Shown here: piece by piece, positions 52,490 through 60,709 of the stretch | Layout of the letters: each line of letters begins with the position of its first letter | Numbering within the stretch: the stretch's first letter is position 1 | Assembly: GCA_013824115.1 (NCBI GenBank) | Contig: PNNG01000004.1 | Span: forward strand, 1 to 64,000 | Reading direction: 5' to 3' | Origin: Sphingobacteriaceae bacterium | GTDB lineage: Bacteria > Bacteroidota > Bacteroidia > UBA7662 | DNA: 64,000 nt | Notes under the pieces: model-generated | What the model saw: the letters and a program-made list of their open reading frames with translations, nothing else | Told to the model about the DNA's origin: nothing | Databases searched by the model: none | Translations under genes and position numbers: made by a program

Positions 52490-53371
52490 ATGTCAAATTC
52501 TGCCCAAATACAGCCCCTTCAGCTTGTTGAATGTCCCCGCGATGCCATGCAAGGCATCCATGAGTTTATTCCTACCGACCTCAAAGTGGAGTATCTCAAT
52601 CTCTTGCTCTCGGTGGGTTTTGATGTGCTGGATTTTGGCAGTTTTGTTTCGACCAAGGCCATTCCGCAGCTGCGCGATACCGAAGAGGTGCTGAGTAGAC
52701 TGGTTTTTGACGACACACACACCCAATTACTTGCCATTGTAGCCAATGAAAGAGGTGCACAAATGGCAGTAGGACACGAACGCATCAAGTTTTTGGGCTT
52801 TCCTTTTTCTGTAAGTGAAGAGTTTCAGCAGCGCAATACCAACAGCAGTATTTCCGAGTCGTTTGAAACCGTAAAGCAAATGCAAGATTTGTGTGGTCGA
52901 ACAGGCAAGGAGCTGGTGGTGTATTTGTCGATGGGTTTCGGTAATCCATATGGCGAAGCCTATAGCCCCGAAATTGTGGCCCATTGGGTAGATCAGCTGG
53001 CGAACGCTGGAGTAAAAATCATGTCGTTCAGCGATACAGTAGGGGTGGCCAATCCCGAGAACATCCGAGCCTTGTACAGCCACATTACACCTTCGTATCC
53101 TGAAGTGACTTTTGGCGTTCACCTGCATTCACATCCAGCCAGTCGCGATGAGAAGATTGCCGCAGCCTGGGAAAGTGGCTGTCGCCGTTTCGATGGAGCA
53201 TTGCTGGGATTTGGTGGCTGTCCGATGGCTAACGACGATATGGTGGGCAATATGGCCACCGAAAACCTCATTGCCTTTGCCCGCAAGAAGCAGATTCCGC
53301 TCAAAATCAATATCGACAAGCTGCACGAAGCCCAGTGGTTGGCTACCGGCTTGTTCAGCCGCTACCACTGA
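52490..53371 (+). CDS. hydroxymethylglutaryl-CoA lyase family protein
   Basis: This TIM-barrel enzyme of 293 residues resembles HMG-CoA lyase, which splits HMG-CoA into acetyl-CoA and acetoacetate in leucine breakdown. The N-terminal catalytic segment is ECPRDAMQG, the metal-binding HLHSHP lies at about 206-211, and the active-site loop is FGGCPMANDDMVGN (about 240). The ECPRDAMQG variant differs from the classic E-GPRDGLQ, so a related aldolase activity remains possible. The ATG at 52490 is used over an in-frame upstream TTG. Confidence 0.87.
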   Translation: MSNSAQIQPLQLVECPRDAMQGIHEFIPTDLKVEYLNLLLSVGFDVLDFGSFVSTKAIPQLRDTEEVLSRLVFDDTHTQLLAIVANERGAQMAVGHERIKFLGFPFSVSEEFQQRNTNSSISESFETVKQMQDLCGRTGKELVVYLSMGFGNPYGEAYSPEIVAHWVDQLANAGVKIMSFSDTVGVANPENIRALYSHITPSYPEVTFGVHLHSHPASRDEKIAAAWESGCRRFDGALLGFGGCPMANDDMVGNMATENLIAFARKKQIPLKINIDKLHEAQWLATGLFSRYH

Positions 53372-53444
53372 ATGACGCAGTAAGCGCTTTTTCCGTCCGC
53401 AGGAGTGAAAAAAGCAGGCCAGCTTGCTAAGGAGCTTTGTGGCT

Positions 53445-53579
53445 ATGAAAAACTTCAAAAAAGTGGTTTTGATGGTAGCCTTGGGTCTACTAATGGCCAT
53501 CGCATCCCTAACTCTCTACAACATGAATGCGCATTTTGCCAGGCAAATTCGTTTTGACCACTTTACACAGAGCCACTGA
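53445..53579 (+). CDS. possible small membrane protein (44 aa)
   Basis: This short frame reads MKNFKKVVLMVALGLLMAIA at its start: positively charged residues followed by one hydrophobic helix of about 18 residues, then a polar tail ending in QSH. A GGAG stretch lies 10 nt before the ATG, unusual in this window. It fills the gap between two genes. I have no family match, so it could be chance. Confidence 0.4.
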   Translation: MKNFKKVVLMVALGLLMAIASLTLYNMNAHFARQIRFDHFTQSH

Positions 53580-53635
53580 TCACTTTATCAGCGAATTTCT
53601 GCCCAATAGGCCCTATCGGCGCTCTATTTTGAAAC

Positions 53636-54781
53636 CTAGGCCATTAACGCAAGTAAAGCCTGGTAGTCAGCTGCAGTCATATTGAAATAAGTGCCGCGTA
53701 CTTTGTTGCTTTCGAGGGCAGCCAGGATGCGTGCATGTTCATTGCCACCAATGTTCCACTGCTGCAAACGTTTGGGCGTGCCTATTTGGTCGTAGAAGGC
53801 TTCCAAGGCCAGAATGAAATCATCTCCGGTTTTGCCATCACCCAATACGCGTTCGGCCATAAAATCGAGCTTTTGGCCGATTTGTGATTTGAAGTGGCGC
53901 ATCCAGGCTGGATAAACGATGGACAAGCCGGCACCGTGGGGAATGTCGTACAACACACTCAAAACGTGCTCAAAGGAGTGCACGCCAAAATCACCATTGC
54001 GCTTGCCGGCATTTAGACTGCCATTCAAGGCTACGGTCGATAACCACAGGATGTTGGCACGGGCGTCGTAGTCGTTCGGATCGCTCACGGCCACAGGGCC
54101 ATACTGCATGGCCAATTTGATGATGTCGGTGGCCAGGTGGTCGGATAAGGGCGATTCATCGGTGCTGAAGAAGAGCTCGAAGGTGTGCGCCATGAGGTCG
54201 GCTACGCCATAAGCGGTATAATCGGCCGGCACGCTCATGGTGAATACCGGATCGAGGTAGCTGATTTTTGGATAGAGCAATTCGTGGCCCCAACCGCGTT
54301 TGTGGGCGTTGGCGGTATCCTGCAGTACGGTAAAGCGGTTCATTTCGGTGCCGGTGGCCGCAAGGGTGAGCACCACCAGTAGGGGAAGAGCATTATCGGG
54401 TTTGAGGCCTTTCCCTTGGTAAAATTCCCACACAGAATGGTTGGCGTAAAATCCGGCGCAAACGGCCTTGGCGGTATCAATCACAGAGCCGCCGCCCACG
54501 GCAATGATCATGTCGGCCCCAAAAGCCCGGGCCCGTGCTACGGCCGCGTCGGCATCCTGGTATTCTGGATTCGATTTGATGCCTTCGAAAAGTTCATGGG
54601 CAATGCCTGCAGCCGAAAGTTGCCGGTACACCTGATCGAGGATGCCATTTTTCTTCACTGAGCCTTTGCCGATGAGAATGAGGGCCTTTTTGCCGTAAAC
54701 CGAAGCATCGGCACCCAGGCTGTTGATGCAGTTTTTACCGAATTGTATGCGGGTGGGATTGTATGCGCTGAAATTTTCCAT
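53636..54781 (-). CDS. iron-containing alcohol dehydrogenase (BDH/YqhD-like)
   Basis: This is a group III NAD(P)H-dependent alcohol/aldehyde dehydrogenase of 381 residues. The nucleotide-binding motif is VGGGSVIDTAKAVCAG (about 96-111). Metal ligands lie in VADLMAHTFE and HSFEHVLSVLYDIPHGAGLS. It resembles butanol dehydrogenases and YqhD, which reduce short aldehydes. The ATG at 54781 starts ENFSAYNPTRIQFGK, typical of the family; the open frame continues upstream over a divergent promoter. Confidence 0.9.
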   Translation of the reverse strand: MENFSAYNPTRIQFGKNCINSLGADASVYGKKALILIGKGSVKKNGILDQVYRQLSAAGIAHELFEGIKSNPEYQDADAAVARARAFGADMIIAVGGGSVIDTAKAVCAGFYANHSVWEFYQGKGLKPDNALPLLVVLTLAATGTEMNRFTVLQDTANAHKRGWGHELLYPKISYLDPVFTMSVPADYTAYGVADLMAHTFELFFSTDESPLSDHLATDIIKLAMQYGPVAVSDPNDYDARANILWLSTVALNGSLNAGKRNGDFGVHSFEHVLSVLYDIPHGAGLSIVYPAWMRHFKSQIGQKLDFMAERVLGDGKTGDDFILALEAFYDQIGTPKRLQQWNIGGNEHARILAALESNKVRGTYFNMTAADYQALLALMA

Positions 54782-54786
54782 GAACC

Positions 54787-54816
54787 TTTGGTGGCTTTGA
54801 TTGATTACTACATTTT
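54787..54816 (+). promoter_or_regulatory. promoter of the YhhQ-type transporter gene
   Basis: TTTG at 54787-54790 and the near-consensus -7 box TACATTTT at 54809-54816 are 18 bp apart, within the range known for Bacteroidota promoters. The leader would be about 25 nt. Confidence 0.45.
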
Positions 54817-54846
54817 TACACACAAAGAACTCAAAAAGTTTATCGC

Positions 54847-55641
54847 ATGTCGCAATTACTGCACTGGCACCCCAAAAAGGTTCGCCTGTTTTTGATATTG
54901 GGTGGTTTTTTCATTGCCAATGCCTTGCTCGCCGAATTTATTGGCGTCAAAATTTTTTCGTTGGAGAAAAGCTTGGGCTGGGAGGGATTGAATTTATCGC
55001 TGTTCGGACAAACTGGCCTTGGCTTTAACCTCACTGCGGGTGTGCTGCTGTGGCCCGTAGTATTCATCATGACCGACATCATCAACGAATATTTCGGCAT
55101 GAAAGGCGTTCGCAGCTTTAGTTTTTTGGCGGCTGTGCTCATTGCCTATGCCTTTGGAATGGTGTTTTTTGCCATGAAATTGGTTCCGGCCGACTTTTGG
55201 CCAGCATCAGCCGAAGCACGCGGCATTGCCGATATGCAGTTGGCCTACGAAGCCATATTCGGACAAGGGCTTTGGATCATCATTGGCTCTTTGGTGGCCT
55301 TTTTGGTGGGACAGTTGGTGGATGTATTTGTGTTCCACCAGGTAAAAGTGCTCACCGGTGAAGGTAAAATTTGGTTGCGCAGTACGGGTTCAACCCTCAT
55401 CTCACAGCTCATCGACAGTTTTGTGGTGTTGTTTATTGCGTTTTACATTGGTGCCGACTGGTCGCTCGGCTTGGTTTTGGCCATTGGCGTGGTCAACTAC
55501 ATCTACAAATTCATCGCCGCCATTGTACTCACCCCTTTGATTTATGCAGCCCATTGGGCCATTGACAAATACCTCGGTCCCGAACTTTCTGAACAAATGC
55601 GCAATGAAGCCCATGGCAGAAATGCCGCTGCATTGGTTTAA
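54847..55641 (+). CDS. yhhQ: queuosine precursor transporter YhhQ
   Basis: This inner-membrane protein of 264 residues has six or seven helices of the DUF165/YhhQ family, which imports preQ0/preQ1 or queuine for tRNA modification. Family segments are NALLAEFIGVKIF, FIMTDIINEYFG and the STLISQLIDSFVVLFIAF helix with conserved Gln and Asp. No preQ1 riboswitch is visible in the short leader. The DUF6580 gene lies 35 bp downstream. Confidence 0.9.
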   Translation: MSQLLHWHPKKVRLFLILGGFFIANALLAEFIGVKIFSLEKSLGWEGLNLSLFGQTGLGFNLTAGVLLWPVVFIMTDIINEYFGMKGVRSFSFLAAVLIAYAFGMVFFAMKLVPADFWPASAEARGIADMQLAYEAIFGQGLWIIIGSLVAFLVGQLVDVFVFHQVKVLTGEGKIWLRSTGSTLISQLIDSFVVLFIAFYIGADWSLGLVLAIGVVNYIYKFIAAIVLTPLIYAAHWAIDKYLGPELSEQMRNEAHGRNAAALV

Positions 55642-55645
55642 TTCT

Positions 55646-55653
55646 TATTTTTG
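55646..55653 (+). promoter_or_regulatory. -7 promoter box of the DUF6580 gene
   Basis: TATTTTTG is a perfect TAnnTTTG match, 23 nt before the ATG at 55677. Confidence 0.5.
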
Positions 55654-55676
55654 ACACGCAATTCACAAAACGACGT

Positions 55677-56222
55677 ATGAAGATTAGCAAATCACTTTTG
55701 ATAATTGGCCTGATAGTATTGGCTGCTGCCACCCGCATCATGCCACACCCCGTGAATTTTGGTCCACTTACCGCCATCGCCCTTTTTGCCGGTGCTTTGA
55801 TGCCCAAGCGTTGGATGGCTGTGGTAGCCGTGGTGCTTTCGGCCATGTTGAGCGACGTATTGGTAAATGCCGTTTTGTATAACTATTACGACCTTTCGTA
55901 CGTTGTTTCGGCCGGTGCTTTGGGTTTGTATGCTTGTTATGCAGCTTTTATTTTCCTCGGCTCGGGCTTGCAAAATCCCGCTGTTAAATCGGTAGCCGGC
56001 CGTTCGTTGACCGCTTCGGTGATATTCTTCCTGGTGAGTAACGCCTTGGTTTGGGCTTCGGGCAGCATGTACCCAACTACTTTCGGTGGTTTGATGGCCG
56101 CTTACGCAGCTGGTTTGCCTTTCTTCCATTATACCATCCTCGGTGACCTCGTTTACAGCGGTGTGCTGTTCGCAGGCTTTGCTGCCATCATGCAGGCCCG
56201 GCCGGTTTGGTTGAAGAAGTAA
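55677..56222 (+). CDS. DUF6580 putative membrane transport protein
   Basis: This membrane protein of 181 residues has about five helices and resembles DUF6580, predicted transport proteins similar in size to substrate-binding S components. ATRIMPHPVNFGPLTAIALFAG near the N-terminus (about 18-40) is characteristic. The position next to yhhQ is suggestive but does not show a shared substrate. A weak terminator follows. Confidence 0.82.
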   Translation: MKISKSLLIIGLIVLAAATRIMPHPVNFGPLTAIALFAGALMPKRWMAVVAVVLSAMLSDVLVNAVLYNYYDLSYVVSAGALGLYACYAAFIFLGSGLQNPAVKSVAGRSLTASVIFFLVSNALVWASGSMYPTTFGGLMAAYAAGLPFFHYTILGDLVYSGVLFAGFAAIMQARPVWLKK

Positions 56223-56241
56223 TCGGATTAAAGAATAGGAG

Positions 56242-56271
56242 AGCCCTGCTTCGTGAGAGGTGGGGCTTTTT
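56242..56271 (+). terminator. probable terminator after the DUF6580 gene
   Basis: AGCCC and GGGCT pair around a 16-nt loop and are followed by five T. The stem is short, so the call is moderate. Confidence 0.55.
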
Positions 56272-56431
56272 CATGCGCTTTTGGCAAGCCGCGGTTACGA
56301 TTTAGATTTAAATGGCGGCATCATAATCGTATAACTCTGAGGATATATTGGTTTGCTGTTGAAAGGGTGTTAACCGTTTTTTAGCATTCTCATGGTTAAT
56401 GATGTATTTGAGGCTTTATTGGTCCCATATG

Positions 56432-56448
56432 GCGCCCCGACAGGGCGC
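56432..56448. repeat. palindromic repeat unit 1
   Basis: GCGCCC-N5-GGGCGC, a 17-bp perfect inverted repeat preceded by CATATG. It shares the core CCCC-N3-AGGG with the other units nearby. In the gene-free stretch 56272-56732 I see only these repeats and no credible coding region. Confidence 0.7.
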
Positions 56449-56471
56449 TCTTTCAAATGCGTATGTTACGT

Positions 56472-56661
56472 TGCTACCCAGATATGGCCCCTACAGGGCC
56501 GGCCCGGGAATACTAGTCAACGTTATTCTCACACCAGCCTGGCTAGATGCCATTGAGTGAATAAACAATGCTCCTTATGTAAACTGTATTTAGTACAGGT
56601 TTGTACATGCTGTTAAATTCACAAAGAAAATAGGCCCTGTAGGGGCCATATCTGGGTAGCA
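56472..56661. repeat. 29-bp perfect inverted repeat enclosing 132 bp (repeat units 2 and 3)
   Basis: The left arm (56472-56500) begins TGCTACCCAGATATGGC and contains a short inner palindrome GGCCC-N5-GGGCC. The right arm (56633-56661) is its exact reverse complement over all 29 bases. The 132 bp between hold no gene. The TGCTACCCA box next to a palindrome recurs at 58263-58294. The arrangement resembles REP-pair or MITE elements, but no transposase is nearby. Confidence 0.85.
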
Positions 56662-56683
56662 CCACCGGTGCACACAGTAATTG

Positions 56684-56700
56684 GCACCCTGTAGGGGTGC
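56684..56700. repeat. palindromic repeat unit 4
   Basis: GCACCC-N5-GGGTGC, 17 bp. Read on the minus strand it is CATATTGCACCCC..., matching unit 1 in layout, so the cluster 56432-56700 is roughly symmetrical as a whole. Confidence 0.7.
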
Positions 56701-56732
56701 AATATGTGACCAAAAAGAGGTATTCAGAATGC

Positions 56733-56762
56733 AAAAAGCCCCACCTTCCGGCAGGGCTTTTT
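56733..56762. terminator. terminator of icd, effective in both directions
   Basis: AAAAAGCCC and GGGCTTTTT form a 9-bp stem around 12 nt, with T-runs on both strands. It lies 18 bp beyond the icd stop codon. Confidence 0.85.
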
Positions 56763-56779
56763 CATTTTGTAGTGCTATA

Positions 56780-58006
56780 TCAAGCCAGCTTGGCTTGCAA
56801 ATTGGCATTCAGCTTCTCGAGGAACTCCTCGGTATAGAGGTAATGTTCGCCGTGATTTACTTTGTTTCCGTAGATACAAACGGCCAAATCTTTGGTCATG
56901 AAGCCGGCTTCCACGGTTTCGATACAGACCGCTTCGAGGGTCTGACAAAAACGGATAAGCTCCTGATTATTATCTAATTTACCACGGAATTCTAAACCTC
57001 TGGTCCAGGCAAAAATGCTGGCAATGGGATTGGTGCTCGTGGGTTTGCCCTGCTGGTGCATGCGGTAGTGGCGGGTAACGGTACCGTGGGCCGCTTCGGC
57101 TTCCATGGTTTTGCCATCGGGGGTAACCAGTACTGAGGTCATGAGTCCGAGCGAGCCGAAACCTTGGGCCACGGTATCGCTTTGTACGTCGCCATCGTAG
57201 TTTTTACATGCCCAAACGAAATTACCGTTCCATTTGAGGGCCGAAGCCACCATATCGTCGATGAGGCGGTGCTCGTACACAATGCCGGCAGCCTCAAACT
57301 GGGCTTTGTAATCGCTCTGGTAAATTTCTTCGAAGATGTCTTTGAAACGACCATCGTACTTTTTGAGGATGGTGTTTTTGGTAGACAGGTACAAAGGCCA
57401 TTTTTTCATGAGGGCTTGGTTGAAACAAGCGTGTGCGAAACCACGGATGGATTCGTCGGTATTGTACATGGCCAAAGCCACGCCATCGCCTTTGAAGTTG
57501 TACACTTCAAACTCCTGTACGGTGCCGTCTTCACCTTCGAACTTCACGGTGAGTTTGCCCTTGCCTTTGGTCACAAAGTCGGTAGCGCGGTACTGATCGC
57601 CAAAAGCGTGGCGACCGATGCAAATGGGGGCGGTCCAGTTGGGTACCAGGCGCGGAATGTTCTGCATCACAATGGGCTCGCGGAAAACGGTGCCATCGAG
57701 GATGTTGCGGATGGTGCCGTTGGGCGACTTCCACATTTGTTTGAGGCTGAACTCTTTTACCCGTGCTTCGTCGGGGGTGATGGTGGCGCATTTGATGCCC
57801 ACATTGTATTTTTTGATGGCCTCTGCTGCGTCTACGGTCACCTGGTCGTTGGTGGCATCGCGGTGTTCGATGCCCAAATCGTAGTATTTGATGTCGAGAT
57901 CGAGGTAAGGAAGAATCAATTTGTCTTTGATGTAGGCCCAAATGATGCGGGTCATTTCATCGCCATCGAGTTCAACGACTGGATTGGCTACTTTGATTTT
58001 TTGCAT
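56780..58006 (-). CDS. icd: NADP-dependent isocitrate dehydrogenase
   Basis: This TCA-cycle enzyme converts isocitrate to 2-oxoglutarate and produces NADPH. At 408 residues it belongs to the homodimeric type shared with eukaryotic cytosolic enzymes rather than the E. coli type. Characteristic segments are [49 protein letters not shown], the metal-binding [11 protein letters not shown] and [14 protein letters not shown] use the ATG at 58006; the open frame's earlier codons are unlike the family. Palindromic repeat clusters lie on both sides. Confidence 0.95.
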   Translation of the reverse strand: MQKIKVANPVVELDGDEMTRIIWAYIKDKLILPYLDLDIKYYDLGIEHRDATNDQVTVDAAEAIKKYNVGIKCATITPDEARVKEFSLKQMWKSPNGTIRNILDGTVFREPIVMQNIPRLVPNWTAPICIGRHAFGDQYRATDFVTKGKGKLTVKFEGEDGTVQEFEVYNFKGDGVALAMYNTDESIRGFAHACFNQALMKKWPLYLSTKNTILKKYDGRFKDIFEEIYQSDYKAQFEAAGIVYEHRLIDDMVASALKWNGNFVWACKNYDGDVQSDTVAQGFGSLGLMTSVLVTPDGKTMEAEAAHGTVTRHYRMHQQGKPTSTNPIASIFAWTRGLEFRGKLDNNQELIRFCQTLEAVCIETVEAGFMTKDLAVCIYGNKVNHGEHYLYTEEFLEKLNANLQAKLA

Positions 58007-58224
58007 GCTGAAATAAATTGGATGCAATTTTAAGAAAATTTACGGAGGGCTTGGGGCTTGATGTGCGAAAAGGTGCAAATTCTTCGCAGGTATTGATTTT
58101 TCTTACAAAAGGTCAAATATTGGCGGCCAACGATTGTAGCATGCGAGGCTGTTTTTGGGAAATGACCTTGTGCAAAGCATTCGGCTTAACCATGATAGCG
58201 GCCCTATGCAAGAGGCACTTCGTA

Positions 58225-58428
58225 CGACCCCATCGGGGTCGGAAATGTATGTGATGCTTTTCTGCTACCCATGTTTGACCCCCTCGGGGTCAAACTAAAA
58301 TCATCAGTGCGCCAAATAAACGGGTTTTGACCTTCGGTTTGAAAGCCAATAGTAACAAAGCACCCCAAAAGGGTGCCATGTAGGTAGATAATAGTTTAAC
58401 CGAGATCAAATCGACCCCGAGGGGGTCG
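58225..58428. repeat. cluster of four palindromic repeats upstream of icd
   Basis: Four palindromes: CGACCCC-N3-GGGGTCG at 58225-58241; TTTGACCCC-N3-GGGGTCAAA at 58274-58294; GCACCC-N5-GGGTGC at 58360-58376; CGACCCC-N3-GGGGTCG at 58412-58428. The second is preceded by TGCTACCCA (58263-58271), the same box that flanks the long inverted repeat at 56472. The gene-free stretch 58007-58534 contains nothing else I can identify apart from a weak promoter-like TAAATTTTC for icd near 58035. Confidence 0.8.
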
Positions 58429-58534
58429 CACTCCGAAATGGTGGTAATGAAGGCGTAATCGAGGCCAGGTACGGATTATTTTAATGAGGATTCATAAATG
58501 GGTAAAATGTAGCATCATGATGATTTATTGCGCC

Positions 58535-58966
58535 TCAGAGAGGTGCCACCTCTGCTTCCTGCTTGGCCAACCGCCGCCTGAAATACCGCTCGCCAGCAGC
58601 ATAAAGCACCAAACCAAGCGGAAGGCTCACAAACAACCATCCACCCACTGCAGCACCGGCCCAATGTACCAACTGATCGAACCAGCCGGGATTTACCGGT
58701 GCAGCGTACGACAGGGCTTCAAAACCCCATTCGCCCAGCCAGGTAAAGGGTACCATGAGCAGCAATTGCAGGGGATACATGAGGTAAATAACCGCCAAAA
58801 CAAGGGGAATGTGCAAACGGAATAACCAGCCCAAAGCCAGGCTCAAGACCGTAACTGGCCCCAAAATAGGGAACAATCCGGCCACAAAACCAAAGGCCAA
58901 CGAAGCCGACCATTTGCGTGGCGTTAGCTCTTCAAAATTGAAAAGTGCTTTGATTTTTTTGCGCAC
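58535..58966 (-). CDS. DUF2062 membrane protein
   Basis: This protein of about 143 residues has three to four membrane helices and the DUF2062 pattern SASLAFGFVAGLFPILGPVTVLSLALGW (described here in two parts: SASLAFGFVAGLFP and ILGPVTVLSLALGW). The function is unknown; in other bacteria the domain is sometimes fused to glycosyltransferases. The start is GTG at 58966 or TTG at 58972; no ATG is available before the conserved KKIKALFNFEELTP segment. Confidence 0.8.
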   Translation of the reverse strand: MRKKIKALFNFEELTPRKWSASLAFGFVAGLFPILGPVTVLSLALGWLFRLHIPLVLAVIYLMYPLQLLLMVPFTWLGEWGFEALSYAAPVNPGWFDQLVHWAGAAVGGWLFVSLPLGLVLYAAGERYFRRRLAKQEAEVAPL

Positions 58967-59044
58967 GGTCAAAGGTCGGCTTGAGATGTTAATTTGCGGT
59001 TAATTGGCCTGTCTGAATTTATTTTCACCTTATCTTGATGCGTT

Positions 59045-59485
59045 TTATATATTGTTTTGACTAGATAGCTTGATTTCATCTTCAATCAATTTCTGAAGAC
59101 GAATTAATTCCTCTGTTTTGCTCTTTGCCATGTCTAGTCCCTTTAAAACAATTTCTTGAGCCTTAGCCAGATTGTCCATGACGGCATATTCAAAATGGCT
59201 CGCTTCAACATAAGTATCAATGTTAGACTCTTGTAGTTCAATGAGGCTGTTATACAAATCGCTGATGTCGGTCAAGTGGTAGTTAGAGAAATTTTGTTCG
59301 TCATTTAAGCATTGCAAAATCCTGGCAAATGTAATCCCCAAAGCAGCATTGTATTTTGTTTCTGAGAGCATAGCCTTGCATGCAGAAAAATTCGAGTCTG
59401 CTTGTTCTAAGTTTTTCTCCATCCCGTTCTTTAAAGCAAGCACCTGTGCATTGTGGTCAATAAACTCAGAAATCAAATTGGCCAT
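59045..59485 (-). CDS. hypothetical coiled-coil protein (146 aa)
   Basis: I do not recognise this protein. It is almost entirely helical: a first half with spaced Cys residues (about 35 and 60) and a C-terminal coiled coil (about 105-142, rich in Lys, Glu, Leu and Ile) ending in KLSSQNNI. Its DNA is more A+T-rich than the neighbouring genes, which may indicate later acquisition. A -7-like TAATTTTC lies upstream on the minus strand near 59523. Confidence 0.65.
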   Translation of the reverse strand: MANLISEFIDHNAQVLALKNGMEKNLEQADSNFSACKAMLSETKYNAALGITFARILQCLNDEQNFSNYHLTDISDLYNSLIELQESNIDTYVEASHFEYAVMDNLAKAQEIVLKGLDMAKSKTEELIRLQKLIEDEIKLSSQNNI

Positions 59486-59596
59486 GGTTGATGATTTTTG
59501 GTCGATACTGCATTAAACTGAAAATTACCTACAATTTTGTTGGGTTGTCAAGGGCGGCATGAAATATAAATTTGCATTCAAGCACTGCAGATGGCT

Positions 59597-60286
59597 TTAC
59601 ATCAACTGCTTCATCGCCTCCACCAACTGCTTGGTATTCTGCCGAATTTGGCTAATGCCAGCTTCCATCATGTAGCAAGGAGCCGTGACGATTTTCAAAG
59701 GCACATCCACCTCAATTTGTTCAACGGTGCGCATAGAAGCTTTGCTGCCCAGGCTTTCCATGCCGGCGCTGATGGCGGCAATGTCGTAAGGGGAGGGGGC
59801 TTCGGTGCTGCCCACGGTGAGTTGCGGCGCAAACTCGCTGCCGGCAAAGGCGCTGGCCAATACCGTAGGGCCCATGCACATGGCGCCAATGGGTTTGCGA
59901 GCACGGGCAAAAGCCAGGATGAGCGCTTTTACCTGGGGGTCGATGTCGCCATCGGGACCTTTGAGCGCCCATTGGTTCAGGTTTTTGGCGGCCCCAAATC
60001 CACCTGGAATGAGCAAACCGTCAAAAGCTGTTTCGGTTACGGCATCCAAGGCCAGCACATTTCCACGGGCAATGCGGGCCGATTCTTCGAGCACATTGCG
60101 GGAGGGTTGCATTTCTTCGCCGGTGAGGTGGTTGATCACATGAAGCTGCGGCTTGTTGGGCGCAATGCACTGGTATTCAAATCCGGCCTCTTCCAAAGCC
60201 AACAAACTCAATACGGCTTCGTGAATTTCGGAACCGTCGTACACCCCGCAACCGGCCAAAAGGACCGCTATTTTCTGCTTTTTCAT
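59597..60286 (-). CDS. elbB: ElbB-type DJ-1/PfpI family protein (isoprenoid biosynthesis glyoxalase)
   Basis: This 229-residue protein of the DJ-1/PfpI superfamily has the ElbB signature: VLLAGCGVYDGSEIHE near the N-terminus, LLIPGGFGAAKNLNQWA in the middle and the nucleophile elbow KPIGAMCMGPTVLA with its Cys. E. coli ElbB has glyoxalase activity and is loosely linked to isoprenoid synthesis; its physiological role is uncertain. The ATG at 60286 is used over an in-frame TTG three codons earlier. Confidence 0.9.
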   Translation of the reverse strand: MKKQKIAVLLAGCGVYDGSEIHEAVLSLLALEEAGFEYQCIAPNKPQLHVINHLTGEEMQPSRNVLEESARIARGNVLALDAVTETAFDGLLIPGGFGAAKNLNQWALKGPDGDIDPQVKALILAFARARKPIGAMCMGPTVLASAFAGSEFAPQLTVGSTEAPSPYDIAAISAGMESLGSKASMRTVEQIEVDVPLKIVTAPCYMMEAGISQIRQNTKQLVEAMKQLM

Positions 60287-60709
60287 CTGCTTCAACTTTT
60301 TTCATGAAATTAGGACAAAACACTCTAAATTCGAATCGAATTCGGAAGTCATGCCCCAAAACACCCTGTTTCACAAATATACAGCAACTGTCGTAACAGG
60401 CACCCCTACAGGTTGGCTCCGGTTTAATCAACCGCAGATTAGGAGGAAAACCGCAAATAGAAATTGGAGCTATTCAATTTTGAGTTTCAGCTCGATATTC
60501 ACAACGTCTCCGCGGCCTCCGGCAAAACCTCGCAGAGGTTTATTCCAAAAGCCTCCGCAGCACATTGAGCTTGTCGAAATGCGGGAGCTGGCTATCGCTT
60601 TTTGCCGCACTGAATTCAGCCTTTCTGTGACAAAGCAGCGTCAATCCTGCTCAACAGCCTTTAAAATAGTCCCTTAACCTCCGCGCCTCTGCGGTTTAAA
60701 AGCCCCACC
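60287..60709. other. gene-free stretch with degenerate repeat-like segments
   Basis: No supported gene in 423 bp. GCACCCCTACAGG at 60400-60412 matches the left part of the repeat unit at 56684 read on the minus strand and may be a decayed copy. CCGC-GCCTCT-GCGG near 60680 is a small hairpin just before fhs. A GAGCTTGTCGAAATGC stretch near 60569 looks like another dispersed intergenic motif. A 108-codon open frame here is not gene-like. Confidence 0.5.

Noticed and set aside
53388-53424. A hairpin GCTTTTT...AAAAAGC after the HMG-CoA lyase gene.
   Set aside because: The stem is A/T-only inside, the loop is long and no T-tract follows, so it is not a convincing terminator.
54782-54846. A preQ1 riboswitch before the queuosine precursor transporter.
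   Set aside because: The 65-nt leader has no stem-loop with the C-rich loop and downstream A-rich strand that the class I fold needs.
57164-58033. A 289-codon open frame on the plus strand.
   Set aside because: It is entirely antisense to icd, has no recognisable motif, and its length follows from the codon use of icd on the other strand.
56432-58428. A CRISPR array, because of the repeated palindromes.
   Set aside because: Repeats differ in sequence and orientation, spacing is irregular and no cas genes are present.
60351-60677. A 108-codon open frame between elbB and fhs.
   Set aside because: Composition is not protein-like and it covers repeat-like intergenic motifs; no promoter or family match.
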